From positions 1-64,000 of the forward strand of contig DKEG01000037.1 of assembly GCA_002452095.1 (NCBI GenBank): a DNA stretch of 64,000 nt, read 5' to 3'. Positions 51,565 through 59,575 of this stretch are shown in pieces (within the stretch, counting starts at the first letter, position 1; every line of letters starts with the position of its first letter). The notes beneath the pieces are model-generated. The model made no database searches and was not told the origin of the DNA. It saw only the letters and a program-made list of their open reading frames with translations. The stretch comes from Bacteroidales bacterium UBA6828. Lineage in GTDB: Bacteria; Bacteroidota; Bacteroidia; Bacteroidales; Paludibacteraceae. Both the position numbers and the translations under genes were made by a program.

Positions 51565-52698
51565 ATGAAATCCATTATCATTACCGGTGGTGCTGGCTTT
51601 ATCGGCAGCCACGTAGTACGATTGTTTGTGAACAAGTACCCCGACTACCGCATTATCAATGTGGACAAACTGACCTATGCGGGCAACTTGGCAAACCTGA
51701 AAGACATCGAAGACAAGCCGAATTACCGTTTTGTGAAAGCCGACATCTGCGATTTCGACACGATCTATGCCCTTATGCAGGAGGAGCACGTTACGGGTGT
51801 GATTCACCTTGCCGCCGAGAGCCATGTCGATCGCTCGATCAAAGACCCGTTCACGTTTGCCAAGACCAACGTACTCGGTACGCTGTCGATGTTGCAGGCG
51901 GCGAAACTCTACTGGGAGTCGCTGCCCGAGAAATATGAGGGCAAACGCTTCTACCATATCTCGACCGACGAGGTATATGGGGCACTCGCATTGACCCACC
52001 CTGAGGGGCTGCCCTCGCCGTTCTCCACGGTTGCCTCGTCTGCTACGCACCATTTCGCATACGGCGAGGAGTTTTTTACGGAGACCACCAAGTACAACCC
52101 GCACAGCCCTTATTCGGCGTCGAAAGCGTCGTCCGACCACTTTGTGCGGGCGTTCCACGACACGTATGGTATGCCGACTATTGTAACCAACTGCTCGAAC
52201 AACTATGGTCCGTACCAGTTCCCGGAAAAACTTATTCCGCTCTTTATCAACAATATACGCCACCGCAAGCCGCTGCCTGTCTATGGAAAAGGGGAGAACG
52301 TGCGCGACTGGCTCTATGTGGAAGACCACGCACGGGCGATTGACCTGATTTTCCACCGGGGAAAGATAGCCGATACCTACAACATCGGCGGTTTCAACGA
52401 GTGGAAGAACATTGATATAGTCAAAGTGCTGATCAATACCGTTGATCGCCTGCTCGGGCGCAAAGAGGGCGAGGATATGGATCTGATTACCTACGTAACC
52501 GACCGCGCCGGGCACGACCTGCGTTATGCCATCGACTCGCGCAAGTTGCAGCGCGAACTCGGTTGGGAACCTTCGTTGCAGTTTGAGGAGGGCATCGAGA
52601 AGACCGTCCGTTGGTATCTCGACCACCAGGACTGGATGGACAATATCACCTCCGGCGAGTACGAAAAATACTACGAATCAATGTACGCCAACCGTTAA
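51565..52698 (+). CDS. rmlB: dTDP-glucose 4,6-dehydratase
   Basis: 377 residues from the ATG at 51565. Extended SDR: NAD loop GGAGFIGS at 8-15, STDEVYG with the catalytic Asp-Glu pair, and YSASK with Tyr183 and Lys187. The insert LALTHPEGLPSPFSTVASSATHHFAYGEEFFTE is of the RmlB type. It makes dTDP-4-keto-6-deoxyglucose from dTDP-glucose on the path to dTDP-rhamnose. The rest of the pathway is not adjacent, although the end of a probable rmlA lies at 63917. It may be read from the dacB promoter, as no strong promoter lies immediately before it. Confidence 0.96.
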   Translation: MKSIIITGGAGFIGSHVVRLFVNKYPDYRIINVDKLTYAGNLANLKDIEDKPNYRFVKADICDFDTIYALMQEEHVTGVIHLAAESHVDRSIKDPFTFAKTNVLGTLSMLQAAKLYWESLPEKYEGKRFYHISTDEVYGALALTHPEGLPSPFSTVASSATHHFAYGEEFFTETTKYNPHSPYSASKASSDHFVRAFHDTYGMPTIVTNCSNNYGPYQFPEKLIPLFINNIRHRKPLPVYGKGENVRDWLYVEDHARAIDLIFHRGKIADTYNIGGFNEWKNIDIVKVLINTVDRLLGRKEGEDMDLITYVTDRAGHDLRYAIDSRKLQRELGWEPSLQFEEGIEKTVRWYLDHQDWMDNITSGEYEKYYESMYANR

Positions 52699-52719
52699 AC
52701 GGACAATGTATAAACAAGA

Positions 52720-52756
52720 AACCAGGCTGCATAACCGAAAGGTTAGCAGCCTGGTT
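52720..52756. terminator. Long hairpin with GAAA tetraloop between converging genes
   Basis: AACCAGGCTGC pairs with GCAGCCTGGTT and an inner TAACC pairs with GGTTA around GAAA: 16 pairs with one bulged A. There is no long T-run on either side, so it may be a terminator of unusual type or an RNA-stabilising structure. Confidence 0.6.
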
Positions 52757-52816
52757 GGTCTATTGTCCACTATTCGTTTTAGATTGGATTTTCGACAACT
52801 TGAGTTATTTTGAAAG

Positions 52817-53467
52817 TTAATACTCTACATTGTGTCCGTGATAAATATCCCATACATAAAAGGCTCTATCTGCATTTTCAAATGCGATATTATGCTTATT
52901 TGCAAGTTCTCGTAGAGTTTCTAAATACTTAAAGTACTTATCAATTTCATTATCTATATTTTCGCTATGATGTAACGTTGTATCTGCTTCTTCTCTATAT
53001 TCTTGTACCACTCTCCAAACTCGTTGGTCTATAATCTGGAATAATTTAGGATTGCGAAATCTCAAATATGTACTTGCCATTGGGAGGCGCACTCCTTTGG
53101 TATTTAATAATTCTTTTAGTACTTCGTTTATATTTTGTTTTTTTGCATTAAAGTCTTCATATGTTATTGTTGCCAACTCGTTAAATTTTTGCATAAAGAC
53201 ACTATCTGTTGTTATATTTGGAAACCTATTAACTTTCCATAACGTAATCTTATAAATATCATATAGTGTAAAAACATAATTTTCATCCAAAGAATCTAAT
53301 TCTTTTGTTAAGTTCATTTCATAATCATAAGTCAATCTTATACCATCTATATAGTAAACAAAACTATCCTGATTATGTGATTGTTCTATAACATCCATTA
53401 TATTTTTTAATTCTGCATCGCTCAGTTTTGTCCTTACGATTGAGTTAATGAGTTTGAGTTTATTCAT
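52817..53467 (-). CDS. Unknown protein with helix-hairpin-helix-like segment, AT-rich
   Basis: 216 residues. Not recognised as a named family. Residues 119-154 (KELLNTKGVRLPMAS, then RFRNPKLFQIIDQRVWRVV) resemble the helix-hairpin-helix and catalytic-helix region of DNA glycosylase-type HhH-GPD folds: a turn, then an aspartate in 'iiDqRvw'. The rest is helical and charged. Base composition is clearly more AT-rich than in neighbouring genes. It overlaps the upstream membrane-protein gene by 8 nt, so the two form one unit. A DNA-binding or DNA-repair role is only inferred. Confidence 0.7.
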   Translation of the reverse strand: MNKLKLINSIVRTKLSDAELKNIMDVIEQSHNQDSFVYYIDGIRLTYDYEMNLTKELDSLDENYVFTLYDIYKITLWKVNRFPNITTDSVFMQKFNELATITYEDFNAKKQNINEVLKELLNTKGVRLPMASTYLRFRNPKLFQIIDQRVWRVVQEYREEADTTLHHSENIDNEIDKYFKYLETLRELANKHNIAFENADRAFYVWDIYHGHNVEY

Positions 53468-54800
53468 AGTTTGATGATTTTTCTATTGTGTTATTCATTT
53501 CTTCTTGTGCTTTATCAAAAGGAATAGTATCATCCGAAATGCCTTGTTGGCGATTGTGCACACGTACTGCATTATCATATTGCTGACGTAGGTCTCTTAT
53601 CTCATTATCTATTTTTGTTACTTTTCTTGCAGGGAAATACATCAGCAAAAAGAATATGATCATCAAAGGGATTGTTATAAACCCGAACATAGAACTAAAC
53701 CACCCTTTGCAAATAAAGAGAATAATAAGTCCCAATAATATAAAAGCCAAGAAACCGAAAATTTCTGCCAATAACTCCGGTGTTGCCTGGCGATACTCTT
53801 TCTCTGCCTCTAAAGATTCTATACTCCAAACGGGTGCAACACGTACATCTTTGATTTTAGCAGTTTTATCACCATAGAAAGCGTCAAAGTGCAGGCATAA
53901 GTTCATACCCTTTCCATAGGTAGGATTCTCAATATTGAATGACTGTGCAATCCGTTTGCCAGCCGAATACGGCACAACCACATCGCCATCGTGTCGAAGT
54001 GTTCGCTCACCGACATACGTAACTGGTGTGCCATAATATCGTCCATCTTCTACCTCCAAGTAAGGAGTTATTACGAGTTTCCCGTCTTTCGGCATCGCTT
54101 TGGGCTCAAAGGTGCCGGAAACCTCTCCGTACAAATAGTCCTCCAAAACAAACATCGGATTAGGGGCAATCGTTAGTTCTTTTGGTTTGGCTGGAACTCG
54201 AACTGTATGGAATATAGCCATAGATCCAACCACAATAAGTGCAATAATGGTACTTGCAGCAATGCCTATCAATGCATATTTGGAGTATGTTCGCACCAAT
54301 TCGCGCATTCGTTCCGTTTGTTTCTCTTTGTACTCTTGTCGGGCTTGTTTGATAACCTCTTCTATCTTCTTGGTATCTAATTTGGCAGATGTCCCCAATT
54401 CGGCTACATATTGTTTCTGCTGTTTGCTCAGTTTACCCGTAGTGGCTATGGCTTGGCGTACATAAGGCAACAGACATTCTTTCCTGTTTAAGTCAATCAT
54501 TTCGTTAAATGCACTTTGTGTTAGTTTGGCAGATTGTGCATATTTCCAAAGTTCATCATATTCCTCATTGGTGATTTGAAAATCACGGGTAGCCTCTTTG
54601 ATTTTCTTTTTGAGCAGTTTAGACGCACTTTCTCGCATCATTGTCTGTAATTCGCTTTCTTTGATACCTCCCTTTTGTGCAATACCCCAAAGTATTGCAT
54701 ATTCCTCATCGCTTATAATGCCATCATTTAGCATATTCTCAATTTGAAAAGTGAGTTCAATTTTGGCATTTGCTTTTGCCTTAAGTCCGAATAAGTCCAT
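53460..54800 (-). CDS. Unknown membrane protein with three N-terminal helical repeats, AT-rich
   Basis: 446 residues. Not recognised. Three ~33-residue helical repeats lie at about 22-56, 69-103 and 117-152; the first two share the pattern I-S/T-D/N-EEY-x-x-LW-x-x-AQ. They resemble TerB-like or SHOCT-like helical modules. A coiled stretch (152-172), a membrane helix (175-197), a ~140-residue beta-rich domain outside the cytoplasm (205-335), two more membrane helices (344-364 and 370-390) and a charged helical tail follow. A promoter with a palindromic -7 region lies upstream. It is co-transcribed with the HhH-like gene. Low GC suggests acquisition by transfer. Confidence 0.72.
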   Translation of the reverse strand: MDLFGLKAKANAKIELTFQIENMLNDGIISDEEYAILWGIAQKGGIKESELQTMMRESASKLLKKKIKEATRDFQITNEEYDELWKYAQSAKLTQSAFNEMIDLNRKECLLPYVRQAIATTGKLSKQQKQYVAELGTSAKLDTKKIEEVIKQARQEYKEKQTERMRELVRTYSKYALIGIAASTIIALIVVGSMAIFHTVRVPAKPKELTIAPNPMFVLEDYLYGEVSGTFEPKAMPKDGKLVITPYLEVEDGRYYGTPVTYVGERTLRHDGDVVVPYSAGKRIAQSFNIENPTYGKGMNLCLHFDAFYGDKTAKIKDVRVAPVWSIESLEAEKEYRQATPELLAEIFGFLAFILLGLIILFICKGWFSSMFGFITIPLMIIFFLLMYFPARKVTKIDNEIRDLRQQYDNAVRVHNRQQGISDDTIPFDKAQEEMNNTIEKSSNYE

Positions 54801-54831
54801 AGGGTAATGAATGTTTGTTATTTTCTATTGT

Positions 54832-54850
54832 GCAAAGGTACAACCTTTGC
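54832..54850 (-). promoter_or_regulatory. -7 element inside a perfect palindrome, for the AT-rich cassette
   Basis: GCAAAGGTACAACCTTTGC is a 7-bp inverted repeat around TACAA. Its left arm supplies the minus-strand TACCTTTG. A repressor bound to the palindrome would cover the promoter; that is inference. Confidence 0.55.
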
Positions 54851-54879
54851 TGTCTATTCGCATTGTTTTAGTGATATAT

Positions 54880-55172
54880 AAGAAAGCGCAGACCTCGTGT
54901 TGCTTACTCGCAATCAGAGGTCCTCGCATTACCTTTTTTACTCAAATAAACAACAGGAAACCTACGCTGATATGACGAAACACTACACTCCAAGATAATG
55001 GAGCGTAGTGCGACGTAACGTCACACCCATAGGCATCTACTGCTACTTTGTACTTGAGTAAGAATCTGAAAGTTGCGAAGTTTCTGATTACAAGTGCCAA
55101 AGCGTCAATAAACGCTATTCGATATGTCGAATCCTCTGCAGTACAAGGACATATCCCCTCCGGCGTAGATTC
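54880..55172 (-). ncRNA. Candidate structured non-coding RNA
   Basis: Read on the minus strand from about 55172, five inverted repeats occur in succession: ATTCGA/TCGAAT (55117-55132), AGCGT/ACGCT (55101-55116), AATC-GAAA/TTTC-GATT (55063-55089), CACTAC-CTCCA with its partner (54981-55010), and GACCTC/GAGGTC (54891-54922). An outer pairing TTACTCAA/TTGAGTAA (54938-54945 with 55054-55061) encloses one of them. A consensus promoter sits directly upstream. I could not match it to tmRNA, SRP RNA, RNase P RNA or a known riboswitch; a 6S-like RNA is possible. Confidence 0.45.
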
Positions 55173-55177
55173 GATTG

Positions 55178-55208
55178 CAAAGATACGGCAATTATTGTAA
55201 ATATGCAA
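55178..55208 (-). promoter_or_regulatory. Promoter of the candidate RNA
   Basis: On the minus strand TTG (55208-55206) and TATCTTTG (55185-55178), spacing 20 bp, the best-formed promoter of the region. Confidence 0.7.
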
Positions 55209-55318
55209 GGAATTGTATAAAAATGTTGTAACATAAGACAGCCCCATATATATGGTGGTGCATATATACGGGTGAATAGAGACGTGTCTAAATGGCTGAT
55301 TGGGTGTGGGCTGACCGG

Positions 55319-56485
55319 TTACCGGCGGGTGATGAGAGAGGCGGCGGTTTGGGCGGCGGGGGCGGTGTCGAGGATGGATTGGACTTGGGAGTAGCCGCGG
55401 AGCATCTCAGTGCGATAGGCGGTATCAGTCAGGAGACGGTAGAGTTCGGTTTCCACATTCTTTTCCGTGAAACGGGAGGCAATCAGTTCTTCAATGACTT
55501 GCTGCCGTCCTTTGCCTGTACATTGTGCATTGTGCACTGTGCATTGTGCATTATCCATTAGGATATTCACAAGGGTAAAATGCGGAATACGGAATACAAT
55601 CGGGCGGAGCAGCCACTCGAGCCAACGGCTGCAGGCGATGTAATAGACGGCTGTTTGCGGGCAGCGGAGCAGGGCGGTTTCGAGCGTGGCGGTACCTGAA
55701 TTGACCACTGCCGCACGGGCGTGCGATACCAGCGAATAGGTGTCGCGGGTGAGCGTCTCGCCTTGCAGGTAGGGGGTGTAGAAAGCGTCTTCTATGCCGG
55801 GTGCTGCGGCTACTACGATACGGAAAGGCTTGTCCATCCGCTGTGCTACACGGCGGGCGGCGGTCAGCATAGTGGGCAGGCAATGGCTTATCTCGCTGCG
55901 GCGCGAACCGGGGAGCAGCGCGATGATGTCCTCCCGCTCCTGTTTGTCTAAGGCAATATGCTGTTCTTCGCACCACTCGCGAATGGTGTCGTTGGTAGGG
56001 TTGCCCACATAGGTGCATTGGTAGCCGTAGCGGGCATAGAAAGCGGGTTCGAAAGGAAAGATACCGAGTATCTCGTCGCACAGGCGGGCAATCTTGTGTA
56101 TGCGCCATGTCTTCCACGCCCACGCTTTGGGCGGGATATAGTAGTAAATCTTGGTGGCGGGCAGGTGTTTGCGGCAGAAAGCGGCAATCTTGAGGTTGAA
56201 ACCCGGATAGTCCACCAATATGAGTGCATCGGGGCGGAATGCTAGCAGGCTCTCGTGCGCAATACGGAAATTGCGGCGTATAGCGGGCAGGTGTGCCAGT
56301 ACGGCGAAAACCCCCATATACGCCATCTCGCGGTAGTGCTGACGGAGTTCGCACCCTGCAGCACGCATCTTGTCCCCGCCCAAACCGACGAACTCAGCGG
56401 CGGGGTCTTGGCGATGTATCTGCTTGATGAGGTTGGAGGCATGCAGGTCGCCCGATGCCTCGCCCGCGATGATGAAGTATCTCAT
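55319..56485 (-). CDS. lpxB: Lipid-A-disaccharide synthase with a heptamer-repeat insertion
   Basis: 388 residues from the ATG at 56485, where MRYFIIAGEASGDLHASNLI is the family's standard start; the ATG overlaps the upstream stop. GT19 landmarks: FVGLGGDKM, EMAYMGVFAVL, LVDYPGFNLKIA, YYYIPPKAWAWK, VGNP, LLPGSRRSEI and NSGTATLETALL. It condenses UDP-2,3-diacylglucosamine with lipid X in lipid A synthesis. Near the C-terminus the sequence NAQCTVHNAQCTG comes from a 7-bp tandem array (55522-55556) that keeps the frame and lies in a poorly conserved part. Confidence 0.94.
   Translation of the reverse strand: MRYFIIAGEASGDLHASNLIKQIHRQDPAAEFVGLGGDKMRAAGCELRQHYREMAYMGVFAVLAHLPAIRRNFRIAHESLLAFRPDALILVDYPGFNLKIAAFCRKHLPATKIYYYIPPKAWAWKTWRIHKIARLCDEILGIFPFEPAFYARYGYQCTYVGNPTNDTIREWCEEQHIALDKQEREDIIALLPGSRRSEISHCLPTMLTAARRVAQRMDKPFRIVVAAAPGIEDAFYTPYLQGETLTRDTYSLVSHARAAVVNSGTATLETALLRCPQTAVYYIACSRWLEWLLRPIVFRIPHFTLVNILMDNAQCTVHNAQCTGKGRQQVIEELIASRFTEKNVETELYRLLTDTAYRTEMLRGYSQVQSILDTAPAAQTAASLITRR
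55522..55556. repeat. Heptamer array inside lpxB
   Basis: Units ATTGTGC, ATTGTGC, ACTGTGC, ATTGTGC and ATTATCC, five in a row within the coding region. Confidence 0.85.
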
Positions 56486-56760
56486 AGTGAAACGGCTATG
56501 GCGGCAAGGATATACGGCATAGAGCCGATGAGCAGCCCCTTGCTGAGTTTCCACGTGTCAGTGGTATAGAAGACAAAAATCAGTGCCAGATTTGGAAAGA
56601 CGCTGACCAACAGCAACTTGCTCAGTATGCCGCCCGCCTGAAACTGGAGCGTGCGAAGCGGGTACCAAAGGTTCATCACATCAATATAGGTCAGTCCGAA
56701 AACGGCGGGGATGATGCATCCCAGCACGATACCGATCCAGTATTTGTCAAAGCGTTCCAT
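56482..56760 (-). CDS. Small membrane protein between surE and lpxB
   Basis: 92 residues from the ATG at 56760 (MERFDKYWIGIVLG); an ATG at 56775 would add five residues. Three hydrophobic helices (about 8-28, 43-63, 75-90) fill most of it. No named family recognised. It overlaps both surE (14 nt) and lpxB (4 nt). A small membrane protein in this slot is common in Bacteroidota, suggesting a role in lipid A or envelope work, but this is context only. Confidence 0.75.
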   Translation of the reverse strand: MERFDKYWIGIVLGCIIPAVFGLTYIDVMNLWYPLRTLQFQAGGILSKLLLVSVFPNLALIFVFYTTDTWKLSKGLLIGSMPYILAAIAVSL

Positions 56761-57481
56761 ACGCCGTGAGGTCAATGCTGACGGGCTGAATACTGATAAA
56801 ACCGTGTTCGAGTGCCCAGATGTCAGTACTCTCGTCCTCGGGTTCGTGGTTGATATATTCGCCGATGAGGGTGTAGTAGGTGTTGCCCTGCTCGTCGGTG
56901 TGCGATTCGAGTTCGTCCGCCCAATGTCCGTGGCACTGGCGCGTCCAGCGGATACCCGCTATGTCGCCCTTCGGGGCATTCACGTTGTAGCACTCGTTGG
57001 GCTTGAAGCCTTTTGCCAGCAGCATCCGTGTGATGTCCGGAATATAGGCTTGAAAACCGCTGAAATCGGCGTCCATAGCGTGGTCGTCCAGCGAGAAACC
57101 GATGGCGGGAATACTATGCTCGGTGGCTACAAAGCAGGCACCCATCGTACCCGAGTAGATGAGGTTGATAGAGCCGTTGTTGCCGTGGTTGATACCGCTT
57201 GCCACAAGGTCGATCTTGCGGTTCTTGAACAGCACATTGGTGGCAAACTTGATACAATCGGCGGGGGTGCCGTTGGTGGTATAGACCTCAACGGTATTGG
57301 TACATTCGTCTTCTATGCGGTTGAGGTACATCGGTTTTGCTACACTGATACACGCGGCGTTTCCACTGCGCGGACCATCGGGGGCAATCACCGTAACATG
57401 CCCGAGTTTGCTCATCTCGGCTACAAGTGTACGTATGCCTTTGGTTCCCCAACCGTCATCGTTGGTTACTACTATTTCCAT
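56747..57481 (-). CDS. surE: 5'/3'-nucleotidase SurE
   Basis: 244 residues. The metal site is TNDDG with Asp8 and Asp9, followed by APDGPRSGNAACIS, NGTPADCIK and SGINHGNNGSINLIYSGTMGA. SurE removes phosphate from nucleoside 5'- and 3'-monophosphates and short polyphosphate. The downstream order (small membrane protein, lpxB) is the Bacteroidota norm. Confidence 0.95.
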   Translation of the reverse strand: MEIVVTNDDGWGTKGIRTLVAEMSKLGHVTVIAPDGPRSGNAACISVAKPMYLNRIEDECTNTVEVYTTNGTPADCIKFATNVLFKNRKIDLVASGINHGNNGSINLIYSGTMGACFVATEHSIPAIGFSLDDHAMDADFSGFQAYIPDITRMLLAKGFKPNECYNVNAPKGDIAGIRWTRQCHGHWADELESHTDEQGNTYYTLIGEYINHEPEDESTDIWALEHGFISIQPVSIDLTAYGTL

Positions 57482-57542
57482 TGGAGTAATAATCTAATAA
57501 ATAATGTTAATAAACAATGCCTTTTTGCCTGCTCAAAACAAG

Positions 57543-57564
57543 CCTATCCTATAACCATCCACCT
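57543..57564. repeat. Two 11-bp units
   Basis: On the minus strand AGGTGGATGGT and TATAGGATAGG, in the gap between the phosphohexomutase and surE. Confidence 0.45.
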
Positions 57565-57602
57565 CACTTTGGTATAATATAGGGGCATTAAGGAATAATA
57601 AA

Positions 57603-58976
57603 CTATCCTTGTATGGTTTTGATAACTTTTTGTGCAAGCGCGTTGGCTTCGTCCATAGTGGCGGCCTCCGAATAGACACGGATGATGGGTTCGGTGTTGC
57701 TCTTTCGGAGATGTACCCAGCCGTCAGCGAAGTCAATCTTGACACCGTCTTTGTCGTTCAGTCGCTCGTTGCGAAACACCTCTTTTGCGTGCGCCAGTAC
57801 CTTGTCCACATCGATGTCGGGCGTCAGTTCGATACGGTTCTTCGAGATGAAATAGTTCGGGAATGTCTTGCGCAACTCGCTGACAGTGCAGCCTTTGTGC
57901 GCCAGACTGCTGAGGAACAGCGCAATACCTACCAGGGCGTCGCGTCCGTAGTGGCTCTCGGGGTAGATGACACCACCGTTGCCCTCGCCGCCGATGACGG
58001 CATGGGTGCGTTTCATCTCAGTGGTTACATTCACCTCGCCCACCGCCGAGGCACTGTAACTGCCGCCGTGTGCGCGGGTTACATCGCTCAGTGCGCGGGT
58101 GGACGACATGTTACTGACCGTGTTGCCGGGCGTGTGGCTTAGTACATAGTCCGCCACGCTGACGAGAGTATATTCCTCGCCGAACATATCGCCGTTTTCG
58201 CAGACAATCGCCAGCCGGTCTACGTCAGGGTCAACCACAAAACCGACATCGGCTTTCCCGCTGCGGAGCAGGTCGCTTATCTCGGTCAGGTGCTGCGGCA
58301 GCGGTTCGGGGTTGTGCGGGAACTGTCCGTTGGGCGTGCAGTTGAGTTCGATGATGTTCTTCACGCCCAAGGCACGCAGAACAGCGGGGATGGCAATGCC
58401 ACCCACCGAATTGACACAATCGATTGCCACAGTGAAGTTCTTCGCTTCGATAGCCGCCTTGTCCACCAATTTCAGACCGAGAACGTTCTGAATATGGTAG
58501 GGCAGGTAGTCTTTTGCAGTTATATGCCCGAGATGGTCCACCTCGGCGAAAGTAAAGTCCTCCGCTTCGGCGATAGCGAGCACTCCTTTGCCCTCGGCAT
58601 CGTTGAGAAACTCACCCTTTTCGTTGAGCAGTTTAAGGGCGTTCCATTGCTTGGGGTTGTGGCTGGCGGTCAGGATGATTCCGCCTGCTGCGTGTTCGCC
58701 GATCACTGCCAACTCAGTGGTCGGCGTACTGGCAAGCCCGATATTTACTACATCATACCCCATACCCATCAGCGTGCCGCTGACGAGTTGATAGACCATT
58801 TCGCCCGATATACGCGCATCGCGACCCACCACAATCGTGTGGTTGTCCGGGAGTGCCGCACGGCGTTGGGTGGCATAAGCCGCCGTAAAACGAACTATAT
58901 CTACAGGATCCAATCCGTCGCCTACGCGTCCGCCTATGGTGCCGCGTATGCCCGAAATACTTTTTACCAAACTCAT
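57603..58976 (-). CDS. Phosphohexomutase (phosphoglucosamine mutase GlmM-like)
   Basis: 457 residues. Four-domain alpha-D-phosphohexomutase: phosphoserine loop TASHNP with Ser105, metal loop DPDVDRLA, sugar loop GGEGNGG and phosphate loop RKSNTEP. Bacteroidota proteins of this type are annotated as phosphoglucosamine mutase (GlcN-6-P to GlcN-1-P for peptidoglycan and lipid A). The sugar-binding loop GGEGNGG is compatible with that, but phosphomannomutase or phosphoglucomutase activity is possible. Confidence 0.9.
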   Translation of the reverse strand: MSLVKSISGIRGTIGGRVGDGLDPVDIVRFTAAYATQRRAALPDNHTIVVGRDARISGEMVYQLVSGTLMGMGYDVVNIGLASTPTTELAVIGEHAAGGIILTASHNPKQWNALKLLNEKGEFLNDAEGKGVLAIAEAEDFTFAEVDHLGHITAKDYLPYHIQNVLGLKLVDKAAIEAKNFTVAIDCVNSVGGIAIPAVLRALGVKNIIELNCTPNGQFPHNPEPLPQHLTEISDLLRSGKADVGFVVDPDVDRLAIVCENGDMFGEEYTLVSVADYVLSHTPGNTVSNMSSTRALSDVTRAHGGSYSASAVGEVNVTTEMKRTHAVIGGEGNGGVIYPESHYGRDALVGIALFLSSLAHKGCTVSELRKTFPNYFISKNRIELTPDIDVDKVLAHAKEVFRNERLNDKDGVKIDFADGWVHLRKSNTEPIIRVYSEAATMDEANALAQKVIKTIQG

Positions 58977-58981
58977 ACTTT

Positions 58982-59005
58982 CTATTATTCTATTATTCTA
59001 TTATT
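58982..59005. repeat. Octamer tandem array
   Basis: CTATTATT three times, immediately upstream of the phosphohexomutase start. Confidence 0.75.
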
Positions 59006-59014
59006 CTATAGGTT

Positions 59015-59575
59015 CTATCGTTTTACCTTGATATTCAGTATATACCCGTATGGTGTAACGCTCGAGTTGTCGGCATCAAACCCCTGCTTGCTCGGACAGA
59101 TAAGCACACATTCCGAGTAAGGATATTTCATCAGCCGCACCGCCTCCTGCCAACCCGTACAGGCGTTGGTCAGGTCGCTGCCGTACTTGAACTCGATGGG
59201 GTAGGCATTGTCAAGCGTGCTCCAATAACTGGTTGTGTCGGCATTCTCGGTAAGCGCGTAGCGTTTGTAGCGCACCACGATGGTCTCGTTGCGCAGTATC
59301 TGGTTGTCAATAGTGTCGCCGTCGGCTACCGTTTGGGCGGCACCGCGTTTGTTTAGGTGAAAATAGAGGTTGTCATATCCCTCCACTTTGTAATAGTCTT
59401 TCTCGCCCCATACATAGTCGTCAGCGGGCAGTTCTGTGATGATATTCAACCCGTTGCGTGATATATAGTTGGCTATCAGTTTGTCCTCCGCCTTGCGCTT
59501 GTCGGAGTAGGTGGTCGAGTTGCAACTCGCCATCAGTACAACGAGACTTGCGCACAAGAAAAGTATTTTTTTCAT
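59015..59575 (-). CDS. DUF4827 lipoprotein
   Basis: 186 residues from the ATG at 59575, giving the signal MKKILFLCASLVVLMASC with a lipobox. The body (KRKAEDKLIANYISRNGLNIITELP, then DYYKVEGYDNLYFHLNKRG, then GWQEAVRLMKYPYSECVLICPSKQGF) matches DUF4827, a Bacteroidota family related in outline to FKBP-type isomerases. Function is not established. It overlaps the upstream FKBP-like gene by 4 nt (ATGA), so the two work or at least are expressed together. Confidence 0.83.
   Translation of the reverse strand: MKKILFLCASLVVLMASCNSTTYSDKRKAEDKLIANYISRNGLNIITELPADDYVWGEKDYYKVEGYDNLYFHLNKRGAAQTVADGDTIDNQILRNETIVVRYKRYALTENADTTSYWSTLDNAYPIEFKYGSDLTNACTGWQEAVRLMKYPYSECVLICPSKQGFDADNSSVTPYGYILNIKVKR

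Larger units (their letters stand above)
54801..55318. other. 518-bp intergenic region with a candidate structured RNA
   Basis: It contains the promoter of the AT-rich cassette (54833-54840), a chain of hairpins with its own promoter (54880-55208), and about 110 bp without recognisable features before the lpxB stop. A frame across it (55247 down to 54942) starts upstream of the promoter and is not called. Confidence 0.6.

Noticed and set aside
54942..55247. 101-codon minus-strand frame across the candidate RNA
   Set aside because: It starts upstream of the promoter, has no Met after the predicted transcription start, and overlaps every hairpin. A small protein from another start is not excluded.
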